Shown here piece after piece: positions 44,542-53,910 of a stretch of 64,000 nt of DNA; positions within the stretch are counted from its first letter, which is position 1; each line of letters begins with the position of its first letter. The notes beneath the pieces are model-generated. The model was not told the DNA's origin. It saw nothing but the letters and a program-made list of their open reading frames with translations, and ran no database searches. Source of the DNA: Massilia violaceinigra (GTDB taxonomy: Bacteria > Pseudomonadota > Gammaproteobacteria > Burkholderiales > Burkholderiaceae_D); NCBI RefSeq assembly GCF_002752675.1, contig NZ_CP024608.1:2356001-2420000 (forward strand). Reading direction: 5' to 3'. The position numbers and the translations under genes were made by a program.

Positions 44542-45389
44542 GCAAGCAAGTAAACAAAATGACGCTGGCCCGCTGGTTCGGCCGCGGATGGCTCTCGCTG
44601 GGCTACCTGTTCCTGTACCTGCCGCTGGTGGTGCTGGTCGTGTTTTCGTTTAACAGCTCGCGCCAGGACATGGTGTGGAGCGGCTTTTCCACCCAGTGGT
44701 ACCCGGAGCTGTTCAACGATGCGGAACTGGTCAGCGGCTTCGTGCTGTCGCTGAAAATCGCCTTGATGAGCGCCACATCGGCCGTGGTGCTGGGGACCTT
44801 TGCCGCCTTTGCCCTGAACCGCTACAAGCGCTTTCCCGGCCGCCTGCTGTTTTCCGGGATGGTCAGCGCGCCGCTGGTCATGCCCGAGGTGATCATCGGC
44901 CTGTCGCTGCTGCTGATGCTCGTATCCGTGCAGAAGATGTTCGGCTTTCCCGAGCGCGGCGCCTTCACCATCTGGATCGGCCACACGCTGCTCGGCATGG
45001 CGTATGCGGCCGTGGTGGTGCAGTCGCGCCTGCGCGAAATGAACCGCTCGCTCGAAGAAGCGGCCATGGACCTCGGCTGCCGTCCGCACCAGGTGTTCTT
45101 TCTGGTGACGCTGCCGAACATCACGCAGTCGCTGGCTTCGGCCTGGCTGCTCACGTTTACGCTCTCGCTCGACGATGTGGTGCTGTCGAACTTCCTGTCC
45201 GGTCCGGGCGCGACGACCATGCCGCTGGTGATCATGTCACGCGCGCGCCTGGGCCTGGACCCGCGCGTGAACGCGGTGGCGGCATTGACAATTCTGGTGG
45301 TGTCGACCGGCGTGATCGTCGCCGCCATCATGATGGCGCGCGCCGAGCGGCAGCGCCAGAAGCAGGTGGCGGCCGCAGTCAAGTCATAG
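44538..45389 (+). CDS. potI: polyamine ABC transporter permease PotI
   Basis: A 283-residue permease, second membrane subunit of the polyamine importer. Six helices, with the EAA loop RSLEEAAMDLGCRPHQVFFL and the downstream LTFTLSLDDVVLSNFLSGPG typical of PotI/PotC. It is translated by overlap with potH. Confidence 0.94.
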   Translation: MSKQVNKMTLARWFGRGWLSLGYLFLYLPLVVLVVFSFNSSRQDMVWSGFSTQWYPELFNDAELVSGFVLSLKIALMSATSAVVLGTFAAFALNRYKRFPGRLLFSGMVSAPLVMPEVIIGLSLLLMLVSVQKMFGFPERGAFTIWIGHTLLGMAYAAVVVQSRLREMNRSLEEAAMDLGCRPHQVFFLVTLPNITQSLASAWLLTFTLSLDDVVLSNFLSGPGATTMPLVIMSRARLGLDPRVNAVAALTILVVSTGVIVAAIMMARAERQRQKQVAAAVKS

Positions 45390-45465
45390 CACGCTCTTCG
45401 GCCGCTGTTTACGGTGGTGGGCACGGCGTGCCCGCCACCCTCACCGTTGGCCCGAGGAGTGATCC

Positions 45466-46836
45466 ATGCACGTCTACCGCAACGCCGTCATCGCCATCGC
45501 CGCAGCTTGTCCCGTCATCGCGCAAGCCCAGACCACCCAGGAACTCAAGGCCGAACTCGACGCCCTCAAGGCGCACGTGCACAAGCTCGAAGCGATGATC
45601 GAAAGGTCCGAGCGGTCCAAATCGGACGACGCGGCCGAACTGGCGCGCCTGCGCGTCAAGAGCGACGCCGCCGACGATGCCGCCGAGACCAGCGGCTTGA
45701 AGGGCCTGAAGATCTCCGGCTATATCGATCCGACCTATATCCGCAACCGCAACGCCAGCACGTCGAGCTTCGTCTTCCTGAACAATAACAGCTCGGTCAA
45801 CGGTTCCGGCGAGAGCTTCGGGTATGACAATACCTACTTCGGCAGCGCCATGCTCAATGTCGACAAGGAGCTCGAAGGCGGCACCAGGCTGAAAATCTCC
45901 CTCATGCCGAGCAAGGGCACGGCGGCCGGCTACAACTTCGGCAACATGGTGCACGAAGCGTCGGTCTCGATTCCGCTGGGCGGCCTGTCGACGCGCGTGT
46001 TCGCCGGCCAGATTCCCGACTGGAGCGGCTACGAGTACATTGCCTCGACCCAGAACAAGCTCATTACCCACAACCTGTTGTTCGATTTTTCGGCCGCGAA
46101 CTTCTATACCGGGGCCGGCCTGCAGTTCGTGCGCGGCAAATGGGATAGCAAAATCATGGCCGGCAATATGAACAGCGCCCGCATCGACCACGCGCGCGAG
46201 AAAACCCCGGGCTTGTTCTACCGCGTCGATTACGCCAAAAGCGAGTTCGCCGGCCTGGGCATGTCGGGCACCCATTCGGGCTTCGACGACGACAGCGCGT
46301 TTGGGCGCCTCGACCTGCTGGAAGTGGACGGCTACCACACGCGTGGCGACTGGAATTTCCAGGGTCAGTTAAGCTATGGGCGCCAGCAGGCCACCGCCGC
46401 CAATCGCTACAACGTGGCGCGCCAGCGCTGGTATGGCCTGTCGTCGCTGATGTCGTACAAGGTCATGCCGCGCCTCGAAGCCATCGCCCGGCTCGACTAC
46501 ATCCACAACAGCAGGGGCGGAGGCGGCGTGTTCGGCTCGACCCTGGGCAGCGGCTGCAAGGACCTGGACGGTCTGGAAGCGAACTGCCCGGACGGGCGCA
46601 ACGGCTTTGGCGCCGGCATGGTCTGGAGCGGCGACGACTGGGTGGTGCTCGACCCCACCCGCGGCGCCAACCGCGCGGCGCTCTCGCTGGGCACGCAGTA
46701 CCTGCTCATGCCGGGCGTGAGCGTGAAGGGCGAATACCGCTACGACCGCGCCAACGCCAGGGTATTCAAGACATCGGACGACCAGTACCGCCGCGACAAT
46801 CATGTTATCGGCGTATCGACAGTAGTGAGTTTTTAG
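45466..46836 (+). CDS. outer-membrane beta-barrel protein (DUF3138-like)
   Basis: A 456-residue protein with signal peptide (IAIAAACPVIAQAQ), an N-terminal coiled coil (ELKAELDALKAHVHKLEAMI) like that of trimeric porins, and a barrel-like remainder (GLKISGYIDPTYIRNRNAST, EGGTRLKISLMPSKGTAAGY, VKGEYRYDRANARVF) ending in VSTVVSF with a terminal Phe, the outer-membrane assembly signal. I think it resembles the DUF3138 family, from memory only. Its place inside the polyamine operon, 10 bp before puuC, suggests a role in polyamine entry through the outer membrane. Confidence 0.75.
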   Translation: MHVYRNAVIAIAAACPVIAQAQTTQELKAELDALKAHVHKLEAMIERSERSKSDDAAELARLRVKSDAADDAAETSGLKGLKISGYIDPTYIRNRNASTSSFVFLNNNSSVNGSGESFGYDNTYFGSAMLNVDKELEGGTRLKISLMPSKGTAAGYNFGNMVHEASVSIPLGGLSTRVFAGQIPDWSGYEYIASTQNKLITHNLLFDFSAANFYTGAGLQFVRGKWDSKIMAGNMNSARIDHAREKTPGLFYRVDYAKSEFAGLGMSGTHSGFDDDSAFGRLDLLEVDGYHTRGDWNFQGQLSYGRQQATAANRYNVARQRWYGLSSLMSYKVMPRLEAIARLDYIHNSRGGGGVFGSTLGSGCKDLDGLEANCPDGRNGFGAGMVWSGDDWVVLDPTRGANRAALSLGTQYLLMPGVSVKGEYRYDRANARVFKTSDDQYRRDNHVIGVSTVVSF

Positions 46837-46846
46837 GGAGCACAGC

Positions 46847-48346
46847 ATGGCAACGACGCAAGCGAACAAGCAATGGCACGAACGGGCGGCAGCCCTCAGC
46901 ATCGACGGGCGCGCATTCATCGGCGGCGAGCGCGTCTGGGCCAGATCGGAGCAACGGTTCGATAATCTCTCGCCCATCGATGGCCGCCAGCTGGGCCTTG
47001 TCGCGCGTTGCGACGGCCTCGATGTCGACGCGGCCGTGGCGGCGGCGCGCGCGGCGTTCGAGGACCGGCGCTGGGCCGGCCAGGCGCCGGCGGCGAGAAA
47101 GCGCGTCATGATTAAATTCGCGGACCTGATCCTGGCGCACGCCGGGGAACTGGCCTTGCTGGAGACGCTCGACATGGGCAAACCGATCAAGTACAGCCAG
47201 AGCGTGGACGTGCCGGCGGCGGCCAACTGCATCCGCTGGTACGGCGAGGCGATCGACAAGATTTACGACGAAATCGCGCCCACGGGCGACAACAGCCTGG
47301 CGCTGATCACGCGCGAGCCGGTCGGCGTGGTGGCGGCCATTGTGCCGTGGAATTACCCGATGATCATGGCGGCCTGGAAGATCGCTCCGGCGCTTGCCGC
47401 CGGCAACAGCGTGATCCTCAAGCCGTCCGAAAAGTCGCCCCTGACGGCGCTGCGCCTGGCCGAAATCGCGCTCGAAGCCGGGCTGCCGGCGGGCGTGTTC
47501 AACGTCATCCCCGGCTATGGCCACGAAGCCGGGGCGGCGCTGGCGCTGCACATGGATGTGGACTGCATCGGCTTTACGGGCTCCACCAAGGTCGGCAAGC
47601 AGATCTTGCAGATGGCCGGGCAATCGAACCTCAAGCGCGCCTGGACCGAATTGGGCGGCAAATCGGCCAACATCGTCTGCGCCGACTGTCCCGATCTCGA
47701 TGCGGCGGTGAGCGCGGCCATTGGCTCGATCTATTTTAACCAGGGCGAAAGCTGCAATGCGCCTTCGCGCCTGTTCGTCGAGGCCTCGATCAGGGACGCG
47801 TTTCTGGAAAAGGCGCTGGCGCTGGTTCCGGATTTTGCGCCGGGCGACCCGCTCGACGAGGGTACCATCATGGGCGCCATCGTCGATGCGGCCCAGATGA
47901 AGACCGTGATGGGCTACATCGAGCAGGGCAAGCAGGCCGGCGCCAAGCTGCTGGCCGGCGGGGAGGCCGCACGTACCGACAGCGGCGGCTTTTACGTGGC
48001 GCCGACCCTGTTCGACCAGGTGGACGGCAGCATGAGCATTGCGCGCGAAGAGATCTTCGGACCGGTGCTGTCGGTGCTCAGTTTCACCGACATCGACGAC
48101 GCCGTGCGCCAGGCCAATTCGACCCAGTACGGTTTGCAGGCGGCGGTGTGGACGGCCGATTTGAGCCGCGCGATCAAGACCGCGCGCGCCCTGCGCGCCG
48201 GGACCGTGCACGTGAACCAGTACGATGGCGACGACATCACGGTGCCGTTCGGCGGCGTCAAGCAGTCGGGCAACGGGCGCGATAAATCGCTGCACGCCTT
48301 CGACAAGTACACGGAACTGAAAACCACATGGATCCAGATTGGATGA
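46847..48346 (+). CDS. puuC: gamma-glutamyl-aminobutyraldehyde dehydrogenase (PuuC-like)
   Basis: A 499-residue aldehyde dehydrogenase. VAAIVPWNYPMIMAAWKIAP, FTGSTKVGKQILQMAGQSNL, the general-base glutamate in WTELGGKSANIVCADCPDLD, the catalytic cysteine in NQGESCNAPSRLFVE (near residue 302) and PFGGVKQSGNGRDKSLHAFD are as in PuuC/KauB enzymes. It would oxidise the aldehyde made by the aminotransferase or an oxidase, giving gamma-glutamyl-GABA or GABA. The stop overlaps the next gene's TTG start. Confidence 0.92.
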   Translation: MATTQANKQWHERAAALSIDGRAFIGGERVWARSEQRFDNLSPIDGRQLGLVARCDGLDVDAAVAAARAAFEDRRWAGQAPAARKRVMIKFADLILAHAGELALLETLDMGKPIKYSQSVDVPAAANCIRWYGEAIDKIYDEIAPTGDNSLALITREPVGVVAAIVPWNYPMIMAAWKIAPALAAGNSVILKPSEKSPLTALRLAEIALEAGLPAGVFNVIPGYGHEAGAALALHMDVDCIGFTGSTKVGKQILQMAGQSNLKRAWTELGGKSANIVCADCPDLDAAVSAAIGSIYFNQGESCNAPSRLFVEASIRDAFLEKALALVPDFAPGDPLDEGTIMGAIVDAAQMKTVMGYIEQGKQAGAKLLAGGEAARTDSGGFYVAPTLFDQVDGSMSIAREEIFGPVLSVLSFTDIDDAVRQANSTQYGLQAAVWTADLSRAIKTARALRAGTVHVNQYDGDDITVPFGGVKQSGNGRDKSLHAFDKYTELKTTWIQIG

Positions 48347-49136
48347 GCGCGCAGCAGCGCCGCGCCTGAAGTACCGGCTGGTCATTTTTGACTTCGACGG
48401 TACCCTGGCCGACTCGTTCTCTTTCTTCCAGAGCGTGTACAACGGCCTGGCGGACAAGCATGGCCTCAGGCGCATCGAGGGCGACCAGGTCGGGCATTTG
48501 CGCGCCATGGGCACGCGCGAGATCATGCGCTACATCGGCATGCCTGCCTGGAAGATGCCGGTGGTGTCGAAAAGCTTCATCGCGATGATGAGCGAGAATG
48601 CGGCCAGCATTGCCCTGTTCGACGGCGTGGCCGACGCCTTGCGCGCCCTTGCCGATGCGGGCGTGATGCTGGCGGTGGTGTCGTCCAACTCGGAGCAGAA
48701 TGTGCGCCGCGTGCTGGGGCCGGGGTTAAGTGGGCTGTTCAGCCATTTCGAGTGCGGCATGTCGGTCTTCGGCAAAGCCTCGCGCATCCGCAAAGTGGTC
48801 AGGCAAAGCCAGGTTGGCGCGGGCGACGCGCTGTACGTCGGCGACCAGGGTACCGATGCCGAGGCATCGGCCAAGGCGGGCGTGGCGTTCGGCGCAGTGG
48901 CGTGGGGATATGCGCCGCCCGAGGTATTGCGCGCGCATGGCCCGGCCGAAGAGTTTGAATCGGTATCGGCGATGCTGGCGATATGTTTAGCCGCCGGCGC
49001 GACGCTCAATACACCCGCGTCGGCCGCAGTCCGCGCGCCGCGAAGTGCGGGTCGAGCCGGCGCGACAGGCGCCGCAGATTCATCGTCGGCACTTGCGGAT
49101 ACAGGTGATGCTCGAGATGGTAAGTCAGGTTCATGA
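48339..49136 (+). CDS. HAD-family phosphatase
   Basis: A 265-residue HAD hydrolase of the phosphoglycolate-phosphatase-like subfamily. Motif I VIFDFDGTLADSF, motif II AVVSSNSEQN, and motif IV YVGDQGTDAEASAKAGVAF are complete. The start is a TTG overlapping the puuC stop, with no obvious ribosome site, so translation is probably coupled. The last ~48 residues (from about LAAGATLNTPASAAV) are an Ala-rich tail encoded antisense to the desaturase gene and are not typical of the fold. The normal stop may have been lost. Confidence 0.8.
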   Translation: MDERAAAPRLKYRLVIFDFDGTLADSFSFFQSVYNGLADKHGLRRIEGDQVGHLRAMGTREIMRYIGMPAWKMPVVSKSFIAMMSENAASIALFDGVADALRALADAGVMLAVVSSNSEQNVRRVLGPGLSGLFSHFECGMSVFGKASRIRKVVRQSQVGAGDALYVGDQGTDAEASAKAGVAFGAVAWGYAPPEVLRAHGPAEEFESVSAMLAICLAAGATLNTPASAAVRAPRSAGRAGATGAADSSSALADTGDARDGKSGS

Positions 49137-49860
49137 ACAACGCCGGCACGATGGCGCCGCGCATGGTGCGCGCCTGTTCGAGCGGCTTGCTGCCCGGTTT
49201 GTAGTGCGGCAGATACGCCGTCGCCAGCGGATAGAACCAGCCGCCGATCCAGGCCATGGCGACGTAGACCAGCGGCCCGGTGCTCCAGCGTGTCAGCCAC
49301 AGGGCCAGCAGCGCCAGCGTCAACGCGGTGGCCAGTTCGGCGACCATCCAGCGCCGCTCGCGCGCCGGACGGATCTTGCGCAACGATTCGCGCCACAGGC
49401 GGGGCAGGTACAGCGGTCCGCACAGCAGCGCGCCGAGCAGGCCGCCGCGTGCCGGTGCGCCTTCCAGGTCGTCATCTTCCAGGCAGTGGGCATGGTGGTG
49501 CAGGTGCGTGTAGCGGAATGCATGCCCGCTTTGCAGCACCAGTACACTGACGATGAACAGCGCCCAGTGCGTGGCGCGCGCATCGAGGCCCGCCGAGCCG
49601 TGCGCCACGTCGTGCAGATAAGCCACCGTGACCACGAAGTGCATCAGCATCACCATCGGCAGCGCCAGATAAGCACCGTACGCGTAGAGCGCCGCGAACG
49701 CGGTCAGCGTCAGCGCGGGCAGGGCGGCGAGGGCGATGCGCTGCCACGTGGCGACCGTCAGCAGGTCGCCGTCGAGCGTGCCCAGTTGCGGCATGCCGGC
49801 ATTGCGCCTTGTCAGGGACGGGAAAACGAAGTGATGTGGTGCTGCGGTAAAGGCAAACAT
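49006..49860 (-). CDS. membrane fatty-acid desaturase family protein
   Basis: A 284-residue di-iron membrane desaturase/hydroxylase. The three histidine boxes are HDVAHGS, HLHHHAH and YHLEHHLYP, between four to six hydrophobic segments (LAALPALTLTAFAALYAYGA, LALPMVMLMHFVVTVAYL and others). Substrate may be an acyl chain or a carotenoid; sequence alone does not decide. It overlaps the converging HAD gene by 131 bp and lies 8 bp downstream of a membrane protein gene on the same strand. Confidence 0.86.
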   Translation of the reverse strand: MFAFTAAPHHFVFPSLTRRNAGMPQLGTLDGDLLTVATWQRIALAALPALTLTAFAALYAYGAYLALPMVMLMHFVVTVAYLHDVAHGSAGLDARATHWALFIVSVLVLQSGHAFRYTHLHHHAHCLEDDDLEGAPARGGLLGALLCGPLYLPRLWRESLRKIRPARERRWMVAELATALTLALLALWLTRWSTGPLVYVAMAWIGGWFYPLATAYLPHYKPGSKPLEQARTMRGAIVPALFMNLTYHLEHHLYPQVPTMNLRRLSRRLDPHFAARGLRPTRVY

Positions 49861-49868
49861 GATGGCGA

Positions 49869-50468
49869 CTACCTGATCAGGTTAATGTACGACGACAGGA
49901 AAAAGAAGATGACGATCGAGACCGCCACGCCGCCCGCGTTCTTGCGCATGCCCCAGCGCCGCAACGCCTGGACGATGGACGGATCGAGGTGTTGAAACAG
50001 CGTCACTGGCATGCGCAGGAGCGGCCAGAGCACGATCAGGGACGATGGAACGGCAATAATCCAGAGCACGCCCAGATAGGCGAGGTAGTTGGAAAAGGGG
50101 ATGAGGCGCAGCGCCGCGATCAGCGTCGGCACCAGCAACAAAAACAGCAGCGTCAATCCGACCCGGTACCCGCTCAACAGAAACCGGTTGCGCGGACTCA
50201 GGTCTGGCGGCTGCCGGCCGAAGACATGCATTGCCGCGCTGAAGCGGCGCGCCGGCGCTTTGGGCACGCCGAACAAAGCAAGCGACATCGCCGCATGCGC
50301 CACCAGAATCACCAGGTCGAGCGCCAGCCCGCGCATGAACGCGGTTCCGAGCGCCCACTGCGCCAGGGGCGAGACGATCAGGGCCCAAGCCAGCACGCGG
50401 TTGACCCGCATCCAGATGATTTTGGGTGGCATCAGTGCGTCGATGCCGGGGAAATGCAGTGTTTTCAT
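49869..50468 (-). CDS. hypothetical membrane protein, desaturase partner
   Basis: A 199-residue protein with four to five predicted hydrophobic helices (WALIVSPLAQWALGTAFMRG, LVILVAHAAMSLALFGV, YRVGLTLLFLLLVPTLIAAL, LGVLWIIAVPSSLIVLWPLL, VAVSIVIFFFLSSYINLI). ATG at 50468 (MKTLHFPG) was chosen; the frame opens a little earlier. I do not recognise the family. The 8-bp spacing to the desaturase points to a common transcript and perhaps a shared membrane pathway. Confidence 0.65.
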   Translation of the reverse strand: MKTLHFPGIDALMPPKIIWMRVNRVLAWALIVSPLAQWALGTAFMRGLALDLVILVAHAAMSLALFGVPKAPARRFSAAMHVFGRQPPDLSPRNRFLLSGYRVGLTLLFLLLVPTLIAALRLIPFSNYLAYLGVLWIIAVPSSLIVLWPLLRMPVTLFQHLDPSIVQALRRWGMRKNAGGVAVSIVIFFFLSSYINLIR

Positions 50469-50663
50469 GATGCTTCGATGCCTTTGCTGAGTCGCTCCGG
50501 CCTGCGCCGTCTTACTCTTCAATACGCAAGCCGCATACCACCCGCACCGCGATCCTAAGCTGCTGTTTTTAAAGCGAAAATTACCAGGCGATACGCACGG
50601 GCTGTCAACTTGCTATATAGTTAGTCCGTTGCAACTATCAAGCTGCCTTACACTTGGGCCCGC

Positions 50664-52529
50664 ATGGACATCTATCGCGTTTACTATTTCTCCCTGGTGT
50701 TCCAAAGTTGCATCAGCCTGGGACTGGCGGCCTGGCTGTGGGCCAAGGCGCCACACCAGAGCGGCATCAAGCCGCTGGCGCTGTTTTGCGTCGGCATCGG
50801 CTGCTGGGCGCTGGGGCAGCTGGGCATGCACCTGGGCGACGACAGCGTGGCCGCGCTGGGCAAACGGCTGGTCAACTGCGGCCCGATCAATGCGGTGTTC
50901 TTCCTGCACTTCGTGTTCCGCTTCCTGCAGCGCGACCGCCCGCGCCAACTGCTGGCCGTCTACCTGCTCGGCATCGCGACCCTCGTGCTGATCCAGCTAC
51001 TCGACATGGGAACGCTGGCGCCTTGGCTGGGCTTCCGGCGCTACTACTTTTTCCCTGTGTGGGGCTGGATACCCGGCATTGTCGTCAGCTCGATCAGCGT
51101 CTGGGCTTACCTGCTGCTGCTGGCGGCGTGGCCGGCGGCGGCGCCCAAACAGCGCGGCAAGATCCTGGCGATCTGGTTTGCGGGCGTGTGGGGATCGGGC
51201 GCCTCGCTCATGTTCCTCAACGCCTCGCTCGGGATCGACATCTTCCCCTACAGCGTGATCCTGCTGCCGGGCTACGCGCTGCTGCTGGTGTTCGGCATCC
51301 TGCGCTACGACCTGATGGTGGTGAACCTGTGGGCCAACCGCCTGCTGGCCTGGCTTGTGCTGATGGCTATCACGGTGGCCCTGGCCAGCCTGCTGCTCAG
51401 CGTGGCCGCGCGCACCGGTTTTGCGCCGCTGGCCGCCATGCCCCTGTGGCAGCTATGGCTTCTCGGCACCGCGATGCTGGGCGTGATGCTGGTGCTGGAA
51501 GGCCCGTCGCGCCGCGCCATGGAGCGCCTGGTCTTCCCCGGCGCGCATCTGGAAGCGGGCGTGCTGGCCGACTGGCGCCTGCGGCTCGACGCCGCCAGCA
51601 GCTGGCAGGAGCTCGAGCGCATCGCCGCTTCCACCCTCGGTGCGCACCTGCGCCAGCCGATGCGGGTGGTGCTGGGCGACGCCACGCCGGCCGGCGACGC
51701 TGCGGGCAAACCGGGCGTGCACTGCTATCTCGCCGCCGGCAAGGAAGGCGAGGCGCCGCACTGGCGCAGTGACCTGATGGAGTGGGAAGGCGCGACCCCG
51801 AGCGTGACCCGCGTGGGCGAAGTGTTCGGCGCCCTGCTGGCGGCCGCCGCCGCGCGGCTGGACCAGTTGCTGCGCTATGCGGAGCACGAAAAGGAGCGCC
51901 TGCAACAGGCCCACCTGCTGGAGCTGGGCGGCCTGGCGGCGACGGTGGCGCACGAACTGCGCAACCCGCTCAACATCATCAGCATGGCCGCTGTGATGGC
52001 GCCGCCGGAGGTGCGCGCCGAAATCCGCGCCCAGATCGAACGCGCCGACCATCTGATCCAGGACTTGCTCAGTTATTCGGGCGAAGTGCGCCTGAACCGC
52101 CAGCGCGTGCCGGTGGCGGAACTGGTGCAGCGGGTCGCCGCCGGCCATCCCTCGCAAGCCATCGCGCTCGAGGTGGACGAGGCCCTGTGCCTGCACATCG
52201 ACCCGATGCGCGGCGAACAAATCCTCGGCAATTTGATTGGCAACGCCATGGCCATGCTGCGCGGACGCCCGGACCCGCGCATTCTTGTCGCCGCCGAAGC
52301 GCAACCCGATGGCTGGGTACTGCTGCGCGTGTGCGACAACGGCCCGGGCGTGCCCGCCGATCTGGCCGCCGACCTGTTCCAGCCCTTCACCACGCGCCGT
52401 CCCGGCGGCACCGGCCTTGGCCTGGCGATCGTCAGGCGCCTGGTCGAGGCCCACGGCGGCAGCGTCAAGCTGGGCGAACGGGCTGGCTGGAACTGCTGCT
52501 TTGAACTTCTTTTACCAGGCTCGCCATGA
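50664..52529 (+). CDS. membrane sensor histidine kinase (NtrB-like)
   Basis: A 621-residue kinase. About eight transmembrane helices fill residues 5-290 (SLVFQSCISLGLAAWLWAKA through WLLGTAMLGVMLVLEGPS). A GAF-like stretch follows, then the dimerisation domain with LGGLAATVAHELRNPLNIIS (phospho-His near residue 430) and the ATPase domain with QILGNLIGNAMAM (N box), VCDNGPGVPADLA (G1) and TGLGLAIVRRLVEAHGGS (G2). The stop overlaps the response-regulator start by 4 bp. It probably phosphorylates that regulator; the signal is unknown. Confidence 0.92.
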   Translation: MDIYRVYYFSLVFQSCISLGLAAWLWAKAPHQSGIKPLALFCVGIGCWALGQLGMHLGDDSVAALGKRLVNCGPINAVFFLHFVFRFLQRDRPRQLLAVYLLGIATLVLIQLLDMGTLAPWLGFRRYYFFPVWGWIPGIVVSSISVWAYLLLLAAWPAAAPKQRGKILAIWFAGVWGSGASLMFLNASLGIDIFPYSVILLPGYALLLVFGILRYDLMVVNLWANRLLAWLVLMAITVALASLLLSVAARTGFAPLAAMPLWQLWLLGTAMLGVMLVLEGPSRRAMERLVFPGAHLEAGVLADWRLRLDAASSWQELERIAASTLGAHLRQPMRVVLGDATPAGDAAGKPGVHCYLAAGKEGEAPHWRSDLMEWEGATPSVTRVGEVFGALLAAAAARLDQLLRYAEHEKERLQQAHLLELGGLAATVAHELRNPLNIISMAAVMAPPEVRAEIRAQIERADHLIQDLLSYSGEVRLNRQRVPVAELVQRVAAGHPSQAIALEVDEALCLHIDPMRGEQILGNLIGNAMAMLRGRPDPRILVAAEAQPDGWVLLRVCDNGPGVPADLAADLFQPFTTRRPGGTGLGLAIVRRLVEAHGGSVKLGERAGWNCCFELLLPGSP

Positions 52530-53869
52530 CTACCGAACGCATTCTTCTCGTCGACGACGAACCCGCCTTCCAGCGCCTGTGCGGCAACTGGCTGGCCAGC
52601 CTTGGCTACGACGTCAAGGTCGCGGCATCGGCCGAACAGGTGCTGGCCTTGTCGGCTGATCACACCTTCGACCTGGTGCTGCTCGACCTGGCGCTGCCGC
52701 CATCGTTCCGCCCCGATGAAGGGCTGGCGCTGCTGCCCCGCCTGGCCTCGGCGCCTGTAGTGGTGATGACCGGCCACGCCGACCGCGAACTGGCCCTGCG
52801 CGCGATGGCCGCCGGTGCCTGGGACTTTTTACCCAAGCCGCTCGACCCGGACCTGCTGCGGGTGGTGGTTGAGCGCGCGCTGACCAAGCGCCGCCTGGAG
52901 CGCGAGCTGGCCGAGTGGCGCGCGCGCGCCGGGCCGGACGACGCCACCATGGGCCTGATCGGCATCAGCACCGACTTGAGCGACCTGCGCGCGCTGATCC
53001 GGCGCATCGGCCCGACCGAGGTGCCGGTGATGATCACGGGGCCGAGCGGCACCGGCAAGGAACTGGTGGCACGCGCGCTGCACGCCAACGGCAAGCGCAG
53101 CGCCAAGCCGTTCGTGGCGGTGCACTGCGGTGCGATTCCGGCGGAGCTGTTCGAGAGCGAGTTGTTCGGACACTGCAAGGGCAGCTTCACGGGGGCGGAC
53201 CGCGACCGCATCGGCTTGATCGCGGCGGCCAACGGCGGCACCCTGTTCCTCGACGAAATCGGCGACATGCCGCTGGCAATGCAGGTCAAGCTGCTGCGCT
53301 TTTTGCAGGCCGGGAGTTTTTTCGCGGTCGGCGCGCGCAGCGAAACACGGGTCGATGTGCGCGTGGTGGCGGCCACCAACCGCGACCTGGCGGCGATGGT
53401 CGAGGAAAAATCGTTTCGCGATGATTTGTTTTATCGGCTCAAAGGCATTCAGGTCAGGACCACGGCGCTGGCCGAGCGGGCAGAGGATGTGGCGCTGATT
53501 GTGCAGGCGGTGGCGGCCAGGCTGTCCCCGCCCAAGCGGCTGGCGCCGGACGCGCTGGAATGGGTGGTGTCGAGGAACTGGCCGGGCAATGTGCGTGAGC
53601 TGCAGCATTCGGTGTCGACGGCGGCGGCGCTGGCGGGCAATGCCGATGTAATCACGGTCGACGACCTGGCGCTGGCCTGCGGGGAAGCGGCCGCGCCGGC
53701 GGCGGTGGAGGGGGATGGTTTGCTCGATGCGCAGGTAGCGGCGCTGGAAAAGCGCCTGATCGTCGCCGCGCTTGATGAGACGGCGCACAATCACACGCAT
53801 GCGGCCAAGCAGTTGGGGATTTCGCGGGTGGGGCTGTTAAATAAAATGAAGCGGTACGGGTTACGCTAA
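52526..53869 (+). CDS. sigma-54-dependent response regulator (NtrC-like)
   Basis: A 447-residue NtrC-type activator. The receiver domain has [17 protein letters not shown] and the phospho-acceptor Asp in [10 protein letters not shown] (near residue 53). The AAA+ domain carries Walker [21 protein letters not shown], Walker [21 protein letters not shown] and the sigma-54 contact loop, here GSFTGA in [14 protein letters not shown] instead of GAFTGA. A Fis-type helix-turn-helix ([20 protein letters not shown]) ends the protein. Target genes are unknown. Confidence 0.93.
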   Translation: MTTERILLVDDEPAFQRLCGNWLASLGYDVKVAASAEQVLALSADHTFDLVLLDLALPPSFRPDEGLALLPRLASAPVVVMTGHADRELALRAMAAGAWDFLPKPLDPDLLRVVVERALTKRRLERELAEWRARAGPDDATMGLIGISTDLSDLRALIRRIGPTEVPVMITGPSGTGKELVARALHANGKRSAKPFVAVHCGAIPAELFESELFGHCKGSFTGADRDRIGLIAAANGGTLFLDEIGDMPLAMQVKLLRFLQAGSFFAVGARSETRVDVRVVAATNRDLAAMVEEKSFRDDLFYRLKGIQVRTTALAERAEDVALIVQAVAARLSPPKRLAPDALEWVVSRNWPGNVRELQHSVSTAAALAGNADVITVDDLALACGEAAAPAAVEGDGLLDAQVAALEKRLIVAALDETAHNHTHAAKQLGISRVGLLNKMKRYGLR

Positions 53870-53910
53870 TCGTTTAAAGCCGCCAGTTGCATCATTTGCC
53901 GCGTTACCTT

